A stretch of 64,000 bases of DNA, from the NCBI GenBank assembly GCA_963662675.2, contig CAXXHP010000004.1, positions 682,001-746,000 on the forward strand, written 5' to 3'. The notes below the pieces were generated by a model. It searched no databases. It was not told where the DNA came from and worked only from the letters and a program-made list of their open reading frames with translations. The stretch is from G963662675 sp963662675. GTDB taxonomy: Bacteria; Bacteroidota; Bacteroidia; Bacteroidales; Prolixibacteraceae. Of the stretch, positions 16,807 to 25,875 are shown piece after piece. Both the position numbers and the translations under genes were made by a program. Positions within the stretch are counted from its first letter, which is position 1, and each line of letters begins with the position of its first letter.

Positions 16807-16886
16807 GGCTACAACTAGTTTATATGTGCACTAAAAGTGACACTTATTTCCTCTGGGGGCGTGTATTGTGCACTTTTGGTGTTATT
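16807..16886 (-). repeat. Short palindromic element R7, inverted relative to R1-R6
   Basis: On the minus strand it runs TAACACCAAAAGTGCAC ... GTGTCACTTTTAGTGCACAT and ends AACTAGTTGTAGCC, sharing GTTGTAGCC with the end of R6. CACCAAAAGTG and CACTTTTAGTG form a stem. It lies 12 bp upstream of the PIN-gene start codon. It may be a shortened relative of the island repeats or an unrelated hairpin. Confidence 0.45.
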
Positions 16887-17660
16887 TATATTTTTCAATA
16901 AAACATCATTTTTATGTCATTTAGTGATGCAAGTTATCAAAATACTTAGCAAGTTCATTATCACATAATGAACTAAGTTTCAAACATAAGTTGAAATACT
17001 ATTTAATCGAGGGGGTAATGTTGAGTGAAGCCCTTCCCTATTTACTGAAATTGTTATGGATCAATTAAGAAATCAGGCAGATTAGAAAAATACGCTTAAT
17101 TTATTCTATTATGGCGAATACAATTAGCACGTTTGGATGAAGATAAATGCGTATTTCTTGATGTGGCTGTTCTTCCGAACGGGATTTCATTTTTTGGCTT
17201 GACCCAAAAAACGGAAACAAAAAAAGTCAAGGCTCATCGACCTGTTGAAAGAACCCTCCCTTGTCCATACTTTTCACCTAACGGTAAAATGGGGACTTTA
17301 CCATTAAAACGTAATGGTTGGAATTAGCCCACCTAATGAAAAAAAGAGACAACCAAGGTGTTTGTTTCGGGATCTGTTGCCTGATTGGTGGAGATCCCGA
17401 AATAAATTCGGGATGACGTTGTTTTAAGAAAGATACACGTTGCGAACGGCATGGGGGAAAGTATGTGTGGCTTCAATGCAGCACGTAGCAAGAAGTGTTG
17501 TGGAAATAGAAACACCAGTGAAGATACCTCCCCAGAATGAAAAAATATAACTCCGCGGAAAGTTGCCACAGAATCATGGTCTGAAAAGTTAAGGCATACC
17601 AATCAGTAATCGTTTATAAAAGTTAGTATCTGATTATTATCGTGAACGAGCAACTAGGGG
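16887..17660. other. Non-coding stretch after the cassette island, with a REP-like palindrome
   Basis: No convincing gene. Short open frames at 17133-17327 and 17333-17602 have no recognisable pattern. At about 17389-17417 the sequence GATCCCGAAATAAATTCGGG is a short palindrome of the type seen as a dispersed intergenic repeat in many Bacteroidota. The region separates the repeat island from the esterase cluster. Confidence 0.5.
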
Positions 17661-17665
17661 TAAAA

Positions 17666-17708
17666 AAACTGCACCCCAAAGGTTGTATCCAACTTTTGGG
17701 GTGCAGTT
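17666..17708 (-). terminator. Strong intrinsic terminator
   Basis: AAACTGCACCCCAAA GGTTG (left) pairs with CAACTTTTGGGGTGCAGTTT (right), about 20 bp with one mismatch and a 4-nt loop. Read on the minus strand it is followed by TTTTTTT. It lies 113 bp beyond the stop of the barrel gene at 17821. The stem also resembles two facing IS3-type ends (TGCACCCCAAAAGTTgGA), so it may have a transposon origin. Confidence 0.75.
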
Positions 17709-17820
17709 TAATATGCATCAGCACTAAAATTCGGCACTAATAACTTGCAGATAAAACATCTGCAAGAGCTAGGTTATCTATATATTGACTTAAATTTAGA
17801 AAAACAGCCCCCTCAAAAAT

Positions 17821-18660
17821 CTAACGTACTTCTTTATAATTTTTACCAAAAGAATAAGTCATGCTCACATTCCAAAGCAGATCATATTCTGATGTTATAT
17901 TTGATTTCAGGGTTTTATTAATCAATGCTGAAACTGAAAGTGGACAATCCTTCTTACTTATTGATACGGTAGAGTTAAGGAACACGCCATCTTTCTTATT
18001 CATATTCAGATAGTATACCTGCGGATTAAATCTGGCAGAAATATTCTTCGTAACAGGGATATTTGAAAAACTGGGTCTGAACGAAACCAAATAGAGGTTT
18101 TTAGCAACATATTGATCCAGTCCCCGGGCATAAAAAAGATACATGCTAACACCTATATTTTTTGTGGCTTGGTAATTAGGGGTTAATGTGCCAACCAGGT
18201 ATCTACCTGCCCTAATAATTTCTTGTGATGTTGCGGAAGAAGGATCAGGAATGGACTTGAAGGATAGTGAATGATTTGCACTAAAATTCAAACTAAACTT
18301 TTCCGTGATCGATTCATTATATCTCCACCAGAAAACAATGGCCCATGGTTTTCCTTCAAGAGAAAAACGGAATTGTGGTTCAAAAGTCAGTTTCCTCCCA
18401 ACTTTCATATCGAAAGCAATTGCGGGTTTCCCTAATGTTAGGTTTGGAATGGTTGAGATTCCTTTACTTTGAATTGTAACAGCACCGGAAAAACTACTTA
18501 TTATGTCATTGTCACTGCCTTCATTTTGTGCAAATAAAGTTTGTGAGATACCAATAAGAAACAAAAGCGATAATACCTTCAGGTAAGTATTGCTGTTTTT
18601 ACGAACTGCTATAACCCGTTTTATCCGGTTCATAAAATTACTTTTCATACTATTTTCCAT
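17821..18660 (-). CDS. Predicted outer-membrane beta-barrel, paralogue of the gene at 32536
   Basis: 279 residues with a long N-region before the Sec signal (LLFLIGISQTLFAQ, cleavage near residue 45). The mature part is rich in short amphipathic strands: KGISTIPNLTLGKPAI, KLTFEPQFRFSLEGKPWAIVFWWRY, FNPQVYYLNMNKKDG, and the C-terminal MTYSFGKNY. It aligns throughout with the protein at 32536-33372 (shared GKPA, FEP..RF.LE.KPWA..FW.RY, QVYYLN/QLYYLN). I do not recognise a named family. Last gene of the esterase cluster, followed by a strong terminator. A role in passage or binding of the cluster's substrate is an inference. Confidence 0.7.
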   Translation of the reverse strand: MENSMKSNFMNRIKRVIAVRKNSNTYLKVLSLLFLIGISQTLFAQNEGSDNDIISSFSGAVTIQSKGISTIPNLTLGKPAIAFDMKVGRKLTFEPQFRFSLEGKPWAIVFWWRYNESITEKFSLNFSANHSLSFKSIPDPSSATSQEIIRAGRYLVGTLTPNYQATKNIGVSMYLFYARGLDQYVAKNLYLVSFRPSFSNIPVTKNISARFNPQVYYLNMNKKDGVFLNSTVSISKKDCPLSVSALINKTLKSNITSEYDLLWNVSMTYSFGKNYKEVR

Positions 18661-18661
18661 T

Positions 18662-18886
18662 TCAATTCACGCTAAATTCTAATTTTCTACCATATTGAGA
18701 ATATTCAACTTCTTTTTGAGTCCAGTTTTCAGAATCTGCTGCTACTCCATCATAGAGTTTTACTACAGTTTGTTGAGCAAATAAAGAACACGTGATAAAG
18801 AATAATATAAATACGGAGAATAGTTTCTTGATTTTTTTTGAACAACAGGAACCTTGATCTGCGAGAATTTCACTTTTACCGATCAA
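18662..18886 (-). pseudogene. Remnant of an exported alpha/beta hydrolase (N-terminal fragment)
   Basis: The frame contains a Sec signal (LFSVFILFFITCSLFAQ) followed by QTVVKLYDGVAADSENWTQK, which resembles the first mature residues of exported BD-FAE-type esterases. It stops after 74 codons with no hydrolase core. The expected Met just before KKIKKLF is absent, and the only ATG lies in an inverted repeat (18842-18898). It ends 2 bp before the barrel gene. A genuine short coupled peptide cannot be excluded. Confidence 0.5.
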
Positions 18887-18898
18887 GATTCCTGTTGT
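18842..18898. repeat. 18-bp inverted repeat with 21-nt loop
   Basis: ACAACAGGAACCTTGATC (18842-18859) faces GATCAAGATTCCTGTTGT (18881-18898), one mismatch. It falls between the carboxylesterase stop (18946) and the hydrolase fragment. No T-run follows on the minus strand, so it is not a standard terminator. Confidence 0.7.
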
Positions 18899-18945
18899 AT
18901 AATTACTCCTGCAATTTGCAATTTTTCATTGCTTCACGTTGCTGG

Positions 18946-20601
18946 TTAAATGCCATTTGGTTGAAGTTTATCACCATTACTGATGTTTTGAATGGCCTTT
19001 TCAATCACGTCGAGTCTCGCTTTCGTAGGATCAGTTTTACCGACTGCTTTACCATCGCGTTGGATTTCGAGGATTTCGTTTGTCTTGGGACTATTTAAAG
19101 GCCATTTCGGCAATCCGTTACCATTAGGATCACCAGTCTTGGCAAAGTTTACCCAATAGGCATTCATGATTCTAGCGACCTCTTTATCCTCGGATGTTGG
19201 AGGGGGTGGAGGTGGTCCGAAGCCTCCTGCTGCCCCAAGGTTGTCGAACGCATAAGAAATATCGGTTCCATGACCGGGGCCATACGGCATCCGTTCTTCC
19301 ATGGAAGAAGGTACGTATGAGAAAAGAAAAATGTAAGCCGGATCACCCACTGCGTCAAAGGCCCTTGCAGAAAATCTGGCCGGCTCTGCCCATACTTTAT
19401 CTGTGTTAAATCTTGTTTGTAATTCAGCGAATTCTTTAGTACCATCAGAATCATAGGCAGCTTTTGCTTCATTTTCCAGATCACCGAACATCGAGAAAAA
19501 TTCTTCCTTTGAACTGCTGGCATTCACAAAGCCTCCTCCTATTTCGGCACTATTATTTCCGATGATGAGCGGAACACGTGCCTGCCTACCTGCCTTGTAT
19601 GCACTCTCTGCAGTTTCTGTAACAAATTTACCATCGAGTATCGGACCTGGATAAATACGTGGACCTCCCTGTCCATCCGTTTCTCCACCACCGACAATAT
19701 CCGCAACCGATAAAGCGCGTAACTTAGCCAAGGCAGCTGCATCTGTACCTTCAATATTATGCATACGGGCAAAGTTTATTCCAATCATTTCGGCTGAAAC
19801 AGGATAATATGGACTGGCATTTTCCTTGTCGATTGGTCTTCCGGTTAGAACACCATCCCGGCCACCGCTAGAATGACCGATTGCTTTATGGAAAAGACCT
19901 TTAGCATCAGGAATAGTTAAAAGAGAATGTACAGAAACTCCACCAGCAGAGAAACCGAAAATGGTAACATTTTCAGGATCGCCTCCGAATGCTCCAATAT
20001 TTTCCTGTACCCATTCGAGTGCGGCAATCTGGTCCATGAAGGCGTAACTGCCCTTGGCTTCTTCAGGATGCTCTTCGCTTAATGCAGGGAATGCAAAATG
20101 ACCGAGGCGCCCAAGGCGATAATTCATCGATACAAGGATTACTCCCTTGTTGGCAAACCCTACTCCTGAGGTGTTCCCGCTGCCACCTGTAAAGCCACCA
20201 CCATGTATCCAAACCATGACAGGTAACTTTGCTTCCTGTGTGGCGACATTGGAAGGTGTCCACACATTAAGGTACAGGCAATCTTCCGATGAACCCTCTG
20301 AAATTTCTCCGGGTTCAGCACCCCATCCTGCCGTTGCAGAGGTCGAGCCAAACTCTATTGCATCACGAACACCATCCCATGAAGTAACGGGTTGGGGAGG
20401 ACGCCAGCGAAATTCACCAACAGGCGGGGCAGCAAAGGGTATTCCCTTAAAACTGTACACATCCCCATCTACCGTTCCCCGGACAACCCCAGAAACGGTA
20501 GTGGCCAATGGGTTCCCTTCAGGGGAGATCGTAATACTTTGTTGTTGCGCATTAAGCGAACAACTGGTTAAAAGAATTAAAAAAAATAATAAATTCCTCA
20601 T
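18946..20601 (-). CDS. Exported type B carboxylesterase
   Basis: 551 residues with a signal peptide (LLFFLILLTSCSLNAQ; the Cys may be lipidated). Family hallmarks: VYSFKGIPFAAPPVGEFRW, SEDCLYLNVWTP, VMVWIHGGGFTGGSG (oxyanion hole) and the nucleophile elbow GFSAGG (Ser218); the catalytic His is probably in PYGPGHGTDISYAF. The elbow is normally GESAG; here the Glu is Phe. The protein at 21768 is a close paralogue with the usual GESAG. Predicted to cleave carboxylic esters in the periplasm. It lies 3' to an aldo/keto reductase, both on the minus strand with a gap of about 125 bp. Confidence 0.9.
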   Translation of the reverse strand: MRNLLFFLILLTSCSLNAQQQSITISPEGNPLATTVSGVVRGTVDGDVYSFKGIPFAAPPVGEFRWRPPQPVTSWDGVRDAIEFGSTSATAGWGAEPGEISEGSSEDCLYLNVWTPSNVATQEAKLPVMVWIHGGGFTGGSGNTSGVGFANKGVILVSMNYRLGRLGHFAFPALSEEHPEEAKGSYAFMDQIAALEWVQENIGAFGGDPENVTIFGFSAGGVSVHSLLTIPDAKGLFHKAIGHSSGGRDGVLTGRPIDKENASPYYPVSAEMIGINFARMHNIEGTDAAALAKLRALSVADIVGGGETDGQGGPRIYPGPILDGKFVTETAESAYKAGRQARVPLIIGNNSAEIGGGFVNASSSKEEFFSMFGDLENEAKAAYDSDGTKEFAELQTRFNTDKVWAEPARFSARAFDAVGDPAYIFLFSYVPSSMEERMPYGPGHGTDISYAFDNLGAAGGFGPPPPPPTSEDKEVARIMNAYWVNFAKTGDPNGNGLPKWPLNSPKTNEILEIQRDGKAVGKTDPTKARLDVIEKAIQNISNGDKLQPNGI

Positions 20602-20725
20602 ACTGATTTAATTAGTTATTAAATATTAATTTATCATAAAATCTTTCCATGATCATAAAAAATGATAGAGAACACAACTTCCAGTACCTATCTCTCTATT
20701 ACGTCTTCTATTTATCATTCATAAC

Positions 20726-21646
20726 CTAACGGAAGCGCTCAAGTTGTTCTAAAGTCATATTAAAGAAGCGTTCGTCCTTGTTTAAAGAGCGCATGGTCGT
20801 CATTTCTTCATCACTCAACTCAAAATCAAAAATATTGATGTTCTCTTTGATATGAACAGGATTTGTAGCTCCTGGAATTACGGAGAACCCTTCTTGTATA
20901 TGCCAGCGGAGTATAATTTGCACAATGCTTTTACCATGTGCATCGGCAATTTTTTTAATTACCGGGTCGGACAACAATCCAGGGTCCCCATGTCCCAGAG
21001 GATACCAACACTCTATGATTATATCGTAAAGTTTTACCCACTCACGTATGTCATTACGCTGCGCATAAGGATGACATTCTATTTGCAACGCAACAGGTTT
21101 AATTTCCATGTTGTCTACAATTTCATGGAAACGTTCATTGCTGGCATCAAAATTACTGATCCCTAATGCGCGTACCTTTCCTGAAGCTACTGCCTTTTCC
21201 ATTTCTTTCCATGCACCGACGTAGTCGCCAATGGGCTGATGAATATAAAGCAGGTCTATATAATCTGTCTGAAAGCGATTTAATATTGTATCAATCGATT
21301 CAAGGGTTTTGCCATCTGCATAATCAGAAACCCACAATTTACTTGTAATAAAAAATTCCTCACGGGGAATGCCACTCTCTTTCATTGCTTCACCAACTGC
21401 TCCCTCAACACGATAAGCAGTGGCGCAGTCCACGTGGCGAAACCCATTTCTAAAAGCCTCAAGACATGCTTCCTTTGCCTCTTCATATGTGATTGCAAAA
21501 GTGCCAATTCCCAACTGGGGTATTTCCATCCCGTTGTTAAGTTTTAACGTTGGCACATATTCTTTCCCTTGTGCATTCGCATTATTTATGCTCCCAAATA
21601 GTAGAACTACTACCAGTAGTAGAAAATAACTTTTTGCTGTTTTCAT
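20726..21646 (-). CDS. Aldo/keto reductase with Sec signal peptide
   Basis: 306 residues. The first 25 form a Sec signal (FLLLVVVLLFGSINNANAQ), followed by a full AKR barrel: LNNGMEIPQLGIGTF, the catalytic Asp73/Tyr78 in HVDCATAYRVE, Lys103 in TSKLWV and His136 in LLYIHQPIGD. The NADP-binding region is near VIPGATNPVHIKENI. AKRs reduce carbonyls with NADPH and are normally cytoplasmic, so an exported copy is odd. It lies between two carboxylesterase genes, which suggests action on their products or substrate. Confidence 0.85.
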   Translation of the reverse strand: MKTAKSYFLLLVVVLLFGSINNANAQGKEYVPTLKLNNGMEIPQLGIGTFAITYEEAKEACLEAFRNGFRHVDCATAYRVEGAVGEAMKESGIPREEFFITSKLWVSDYADGKTLESIDTILNRFQTDYIDLLYIHQPIGDYVGAWKEMEKAVASGKVRALGISNFDASNERFHEIVDNMEIKPVALQIECHPYAQRNDIREWVKLYDIIIECWYPLGHGDPGLLSDPVIKKIADAHGKSIVQIILRWHIQEGFSVIPGATNPVHIKENINIFDFELSDEEMTTMRSLNKDERFFNMTLEQLERFR

Positions 21647-21767
21647 CTTTCGAGTTTTATTGTTTATAAATGAATTTCTTATTTCTCAAAATATTTTTTG
21701 AATGTTGAACAAAGCTATTTTTACAAACGACACACATTAATCCACTAATAAAAAAACACTTTACATG

Positions 21768-23387
21768 CTAGCGCACCTTAGTAGTATTGGACAAATGCTC
21801 TGCCAAGTCCAGCCGCGCTTTCCATGGATCAGGAACTGCACCCTGCGTACCATCGCCACGGAAATCAAGGATTATATCCTTCTCAATATCGTAAAGAGGC
21901 CAATTCGTCAAGCCAGGGCCATTGGGGGTGCCTGTCTTGGCAAAATTTACCCAGTAAGCATTGATAGTTTTGGCTACTGCATAGTCCTCAGGAGTCGGTG
22001 GTGCTGGCGCAGGTCCGAAACCGCCTGCGGCATCCAGGGTATTGAATACAAATGGAATTTCTGAAGCGTGTGCTGCACCATCAGGTGACCTTTCGCGCAT
22101 TGAAGACCGCACATAGGAAAAGCGAAAAACATAAACCGGACTGCCCTTAACTGTGAAAGCCCGAGCAGTCATACGGACTGGTTCGAGGTGAACCCGGTCC
22201 CTGGCTGCCAATGTAATCAGATCATTGAGTTCGATTGTTCCATCAGGATCATAGGTCGCTATAGCTTCTGCTTTCCGCTCTCCGTACAAGGAGAACACTT
22301 CATCTTTTGTGTCACCAGAAACAAAACCACCAGCATCGGCGCTATTGGCGCCAACTATCAATGAAATGTTCATTTGGTGACCAGCTTTATAGACATTCTG
22401 GGAGGTCTCTACCACAATCCGACCATCCACAATCGGGCCCGAATAAGTTTCAGAATTCAAGGGGGCAGTCTGACCTTCGCTGAGAATCTCGGCTGCACTA
22501 AGGGTACGCAATTTAGCTAACGCATCCGCACCAGTTCCTTCAATTCCTTGCTTGCGCGCAAAGTTAACACCTATCGTTTCAGCAGATAACTCATCCAAAG
22601 CATCCACACTCATAGGACATCCGGTTAATGCACCATCACGTCCACCTCCGGATTCAATAATCGCTTTTTGGAACAAACCTTCTGAAAGAGGTGATGAAAT
22701 AAGTGCATGTACCGATGCTCCTCCTGCAGACTCGCCAAAGATGGTAACGTTATTCGGGTCACCCCCAAACGCTGTAATATTTTTCTGTACCCACTTGAGG
22801 GCTTCAAGCTGATCCATGTAAGCGTAGTTGCCTTTTAATTCTTTAGGGTGTTCACTGCTCAACTCAGGGAACGCGAAAAAGCCGAGACGCCCAAGACGAT
22901 AGTTGATAGCAATCAGGATAACATCTTGTTTGGCAAACTCGATCCCCGAAGACTCAGCTTGTGAGCCACTACCAAACAAGAAGGCACCTCCATGAATCCA
23001 TACCATAACAGGAAGCTTTGCCCCTTCCTCAACTCCAGCAGGTCTCCAAATATTGAGATACAAGCAATCTTCTGATGAGCCCTCCTGAATCGACCCGCCA
23101 GCACCCCATCCCGTCTGAGCAGAGTTCGAACCAAACACACTAGCATCGCGTACTCCTTCCCATGAGGCTACGGGTTGAGGTGGACGCCAGCGAAATTCAC
23201 CAACCGGTGGTGCGGCAAAAGGAATACCTTTAAAAATATCGACATCTTCATTAGTTACTCCTTGTATCAAACCTGAGACTGTATGGATAATTGGTCCACT
23301 TGGTTCGTTTGAATTACCGATAGCATCTTGTACTTGAAGGGGAAATACAAGAAAGAGTAACAATATTCCCGATAATAATTTTTTCAT
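21768..23387 (-). CDS. Exported type B carboxylesterase
   Basis: 539 residues with a signal peptide (LLSGILLLFLVFPLQVQ). Motifs: IFKGIPFAAPPVGEFRWRPP, SEDCLYLNIWRP, VMVWIHGGAFLFGSG and GESAGG (Ser220), with His probably in DGAAHASEIPFVF. Very similar to the protein at 18946-20601 over the whole length, so the pair arose by duplication and now differs at the residue before the nucleophile. Predicted periplasmic hydrolase of carboxylic esters. Confidence 0.92.
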   Translation of the reverse strand: MKKLLSGILLLFLVFPLQVQDAIGNSNEPSGPIIHTVSGLIQGVTNEDVDIFKGIPFAAPPVGEFRWRPPQPVASWEGVRDASVFGSNSAQTGWGAGGSIQEGSSEDCLYLNIWRPAGVEEGAKLPVMVWIHGGAFLFGSGSQAESSGIEFAKQDVILIAINYRLGRLGFFAFPELSSEHPKELKGNYAYMDQLEALKWVQKNITAFGGDPNNVTIFGESAGGASVHALISSPLSEGLFQKAIIESGGGRDGALTGCPMSVDALDELSAETIGVNFARKQGIEGTGADALAKLRTLSAAEILSEGQTAPLNSETYSGPIVDGRIVVETSQNVYKAGHQMNISLIVGANSADAGGFVSGDTKDEVFSLYGERKAEAIATYDPDGTIELNDLITLAARDRVHLEPVRMTARAFTVKGSPVYVFRFSYVRSSMRERSPDGAAHASEIPFVFNTLDAAGGFGPAPAPPTPEDYAVAKTINAYWVNFAKTGTPNGPGLTNWPLYDIEKDIILDFRGDGTQGAVPDPWKARLDLAEHLSNTTKVR

Positions 23388-23435
23388 AAATTACATTTGA
23401 ATTTAGGTTGTTTAGATCTATTTATGCGTGAAATA

Positions 23436-23478
23436 GTTTTCTGTGAAGAAAGGCTGCAGGCCTCTTTTAACAGAAAAC
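23436..23478. other. Hairpin between AKR and carboxylesterase genes
   Basis: GTTTTCTGT (23436-23444) pairs with ACAGAAAAC (23470-23478), with an inner AAAGGC/GCCTCTTT stem around CTGCAG. It lies 86 bp past the stop of the Tat-AKR gene and 49 bp before the carboxylesterase start, so it could end or attenuate transcription inside the cluster. Confidence 0.45.
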
Positions 23479-23563
23479 CTGCGGCCAATTTGTACCTAAC
23501 CTAAAACATTAACCACTATATCAATTACATTATTCATCCGCAATAATTATAAATCATGAACCC

Positions 23564-24766
23564 CTACTCTTTTTTAGGTGGCGCTTCTACACCCGAAAAA
23601 GCCTGCACAAATGGAGGGAGTCGATCTCCTTCAATCTGAATAGCTTCTAGTTCCATATTGAATTGCTGCCATTCTTCAGTAGTGAACTGAATAGCATCGG
23701 CTCCAATGTTTTCTTTCATATGTGCCATTTGCGTTGTACCAGGAATAGGTACTACCCATGGCTTTTGTGCCAATAACCAAGCCAGCGAAATTTGACCGGG
23801 TGTTGCTTGTTTTTTTATGCCCCACTTTTGCAGTAATTCTACAAGTACCAAATTATTGGGTATAATTTCTGGTGAAAACCGAGATTCGGAACCACGAATG
23901 TCACCTTGGGCAAAGCGGGTATTGGCATCAATAGCACCGGTTAGGAAACCAACACCAAGTGGGCTCCAGGGAACAAACCCGATACCCAATTCTTCACAAA
24001 GTGGAAGAATGTCATTATCGGACCCATGATACAATAATGAATGTTCATTTTGAATGGCAGTAACCGGGTGCTCGTTGTGTGCTCGCCTAACAGTTTGCAA
24101 ACCTGGTTCTGAAAGGCCATAGTGCAAAACCTTTCCTTCATCAATGAGCTCTTTAATAGCCCCCACGACATCTTCGATGGGTACTTCGGGATCGACACGA
24201 TGCTGGTACAGCAAATCAATACGGTCGGTACGAAGACGTTTTAGCATGTTTTCCACAACTTGTTTGATATGTTCCGGTTTGCTGTTTAATCCAGGCAAAC
24301 GTTGCCCTGTCTCCTGGTCCAAATTCCATCCAAACTTTGTAGCAATAACAACTTCATTCCGAAAAGAAGCAATCCCTTCACCCAATATTCGTTCTACCTC
24401 AAAAGGGCCATAAGCCTCAGCCGCATCAAAAAAGGTTACCCCATTATCAAAAGCAGTGCGTATGATATTGTGCATTTCGGAACGCAAAGGAATGGTTGTT
24501 TGATAGGTTCGGCTCATATTCTGAACACCAAGACCGATGCTTGAAACTTCTAGACGCCCTCCAAGTTTACGGCGACTTAGGAAGGATGTTGGGGAATTAG
24601 ATTGTTCTTTCTGATTCAACAATATTTCTGACCTATTTTGCCCCATTACCTTATTTGCTCCGGCAACAGAAGCTATTAATGAACCTCCGGCTAATGCCAA
24701 ACCATTATTTAAAAATCGGCGGCGGTTCAAATTTGCATCCCTTCTTTTATTGCTTGAATTTTCCAT
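23564..24766 (-). CDS. Aldo/keto reductase with Tat signal peptide
   Basis: 400 residues. NRRRFLNNGLALAGGSLIAS near residues 14-33 is a twin-arginine signal. The mature part is a Tas/YghZ-type AKR: LEVSSIGLGVQNM, TFFDAAEAYGPFEVER (Asp/Tyr), VIATKFGW (Lys), LLYQHRVDP (His), and VPIPGTTQMAHMKEN for NADP binding. Tat export allows folding in the cytoplasm, possibly with bound cofactor, before export. A homologue with the same architecture is at 27890-29020. The NTF2-like genes lie immediately upstream (gap 42 bp). Confidence 0.88.
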   Translation of the reverse strand: MENSSNKRRDANLNRRRFLNNGLALAGGSLIASVAGANKVMGQNRSEILLNQKEQSNSPTSFLSRRKLGGRLEVSSIGLGVQNMSRTYQTTIPLRSEMHNIIRTAFDNGVTFFDAAEAYGPFEVERILGEGIASFRNEVVIATKFGWNLDQETGQRLPGLNSKPEHIKQVVENMLKRLRTDRIDLLYQHRVDPEVPIEDVVGAIKELIDEGKVLHYGLSEPGLQTVRRAHNEHPVTAIQNEHSLLYHGSDNDILPLCEELGIGFVPWSPLGVGFLTGAIDANTRFAQGDIRGSESRFSPEIIPNNLVLVELLQKWGIKKQATPGQISLAWLLAQKPWVVPIPGTTQMAHMKENIGADAIQFTTEEWQQFNMELEAIQIEGDRLPPFVQAFSGVEAPPKKE

Positions 24767-24808
24767 ATTTCTGAATTCAAAAAATGATTATTTATTTGTT
24801 TCCTCGAA

Positions 24809-25273
24809 TTATTCTCCTCCCGGAGTCATTAATCTGGAAAAAGAAAGAGAACCTAGTTTCCATTTTCCATCTACCTGCACATAAACTTCGGTAACCATAA
24901 ATGGATTGGTTACTTCGTTTCCACCAACAACGGCTAACAAATCAATTCGATTAAGAAGAATAACTGTATTGTCAATTGTATTCACAATTACCTCATGGAC
25001 ATCTGCATTTTTATACCATATTCCTCCACCTTCAATGACGTTCATTTCCTGTTCTTTCCCCCATGAACCTCCCATATGGACAAACATTGATTTTTCGTGG
25101 AAAAGAGCATCAAGGGCATCAACGTTCTTGTCTGCCATCCACTGCCATTTATCTTCAGAGAGTTTAATAATCTCTTGTTCTATACTTTTATCACTCATAG
25201 TTGTTGAATTTTGTGCGCAAGACCATTGTACACTCATGATTATTATAAAAAATCCAATTACTGTTGTTTTCAT
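24809..25273 (-). CDS. Exported NTF2-like (DUF4440-type) protein
   Basis: 154 residues with a Sec signal (VIGFFIIIMSVQWSCAQ). NTF2 fold pattern: EQEIIKLSEDKWQWMADKNV, DALDALFHEKSMFVHMGGSWG, and strands NTVILLNRIDLLAVV and FMVTEVYVQVDGKWKLGSLS. Roughly 55-60% identical by eye to the next gene upstream (25391). Function unknown; small exported NTF2-like proteins may bind or isomerise ligands handled by the neighbouring enzymes. Confidence 0.8.
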   Translation of the reverse strand: MKTTVIGFFIIIMSVQWSCAQNSTTMSDKSIEQEIIKLSEDKWQWMADKNVDALDALFHEKSMFVHMGGSWGKEQEMNVIEGGGIWYKNADVHEVIVNTIDNTVILLNRIDLLAVVGGNEVTNPFMVTEVYVQVDGKWKLGSLSFSRLMTPGGE

Positions 25274-25390
25274 AGTGATAATTTAATTTTTAATAAAAAA
25301 CCATAATTATATGATAAACCGTGATTCTAATTACCCATTGCACCTACATTGCAGCCTGCTCTTTGGGTTTTTCAATTAATGACACTGCGA

Positions 25391-25843
25391 CTAATGTTCA
25401 ATGCTATGGGTGTCCCGTACACTGCTAAATGTCAGGTCTAGCAATTTCCAGACATCCCCTGTTTTCTGATAGACTTCGGTAACCGTAAATTCAGTAATTG
25501 CGTCATTTCCCCGAACTTCTGCGGTCAGTGTAATGCGGTTCCAAAGGATGACAGTGTCGTCAAATACTTCTACCACAACATCGTGGACATCTGTATTCTT
25601 GTACCAGATGCTTGCAGTTTCAATAATTTCAAGTTCCCTTTCTTTACCCCAGGTTCCGCTCATATGGATAAATCTTGAATCGTCGTGGAAAAGCGATTCA
25701 AGCTTATCCACATTTTTGTCTGCCATCCACTGCCATTTGTCTTTCGAGAGATTAACAATTTCCTGTTCAACATTAGAATTTTGTGCGAAGGACCATTGCG
25801 CACTCATGATGATCAAAAAAAGTCCGATAATTGTTGTCTTCAT
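25391..25843 (-). CDS. Exported NTF2-like (DUF4440-type) protein, tandem paralogue
   Basis: 150 residues, Sec signal TIIGLFLIIMSAQWSFAQ. EQEIVNLSKDKWQWMADKNV, LESLFHDDSRFIHMSGTWGK, VHDVVVEVFDDTVILWNRIT and FTVTEVYQKTGDVWKLLDLT mirror the neighbour at 24809. The signal peptides are also alike, so the duplication is recent or under shared constraint. It starts 32 bp after the alpha/beta hydrolase stop. Confidence 0.8.
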   Translation of the reverse strand: MKTTIIGLFLIIMSAQWSFAQNSNVEQEIVNLSKDKWQWMADKNVDKLESLFHDDSRFIHMSGTWGKERELEIIETASIWYKNTDVHDVVVEVFDDTVILWNRITLTAEVRGNDAITEFTVTEVYQKTGDVWKLLDLTFSSVRDTHSIEH

Positions 25844-25875
25844 AATTTCTAGTTGTTAATCAATTTATAATTTGA

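Noticed and set aside
17133..17602. Two short open frames (17133-17327 plus, 17333-17602 minus)
   Set aside because: No signal, motif or promoter; the sequence looks like dispersed intergenic repeat material.
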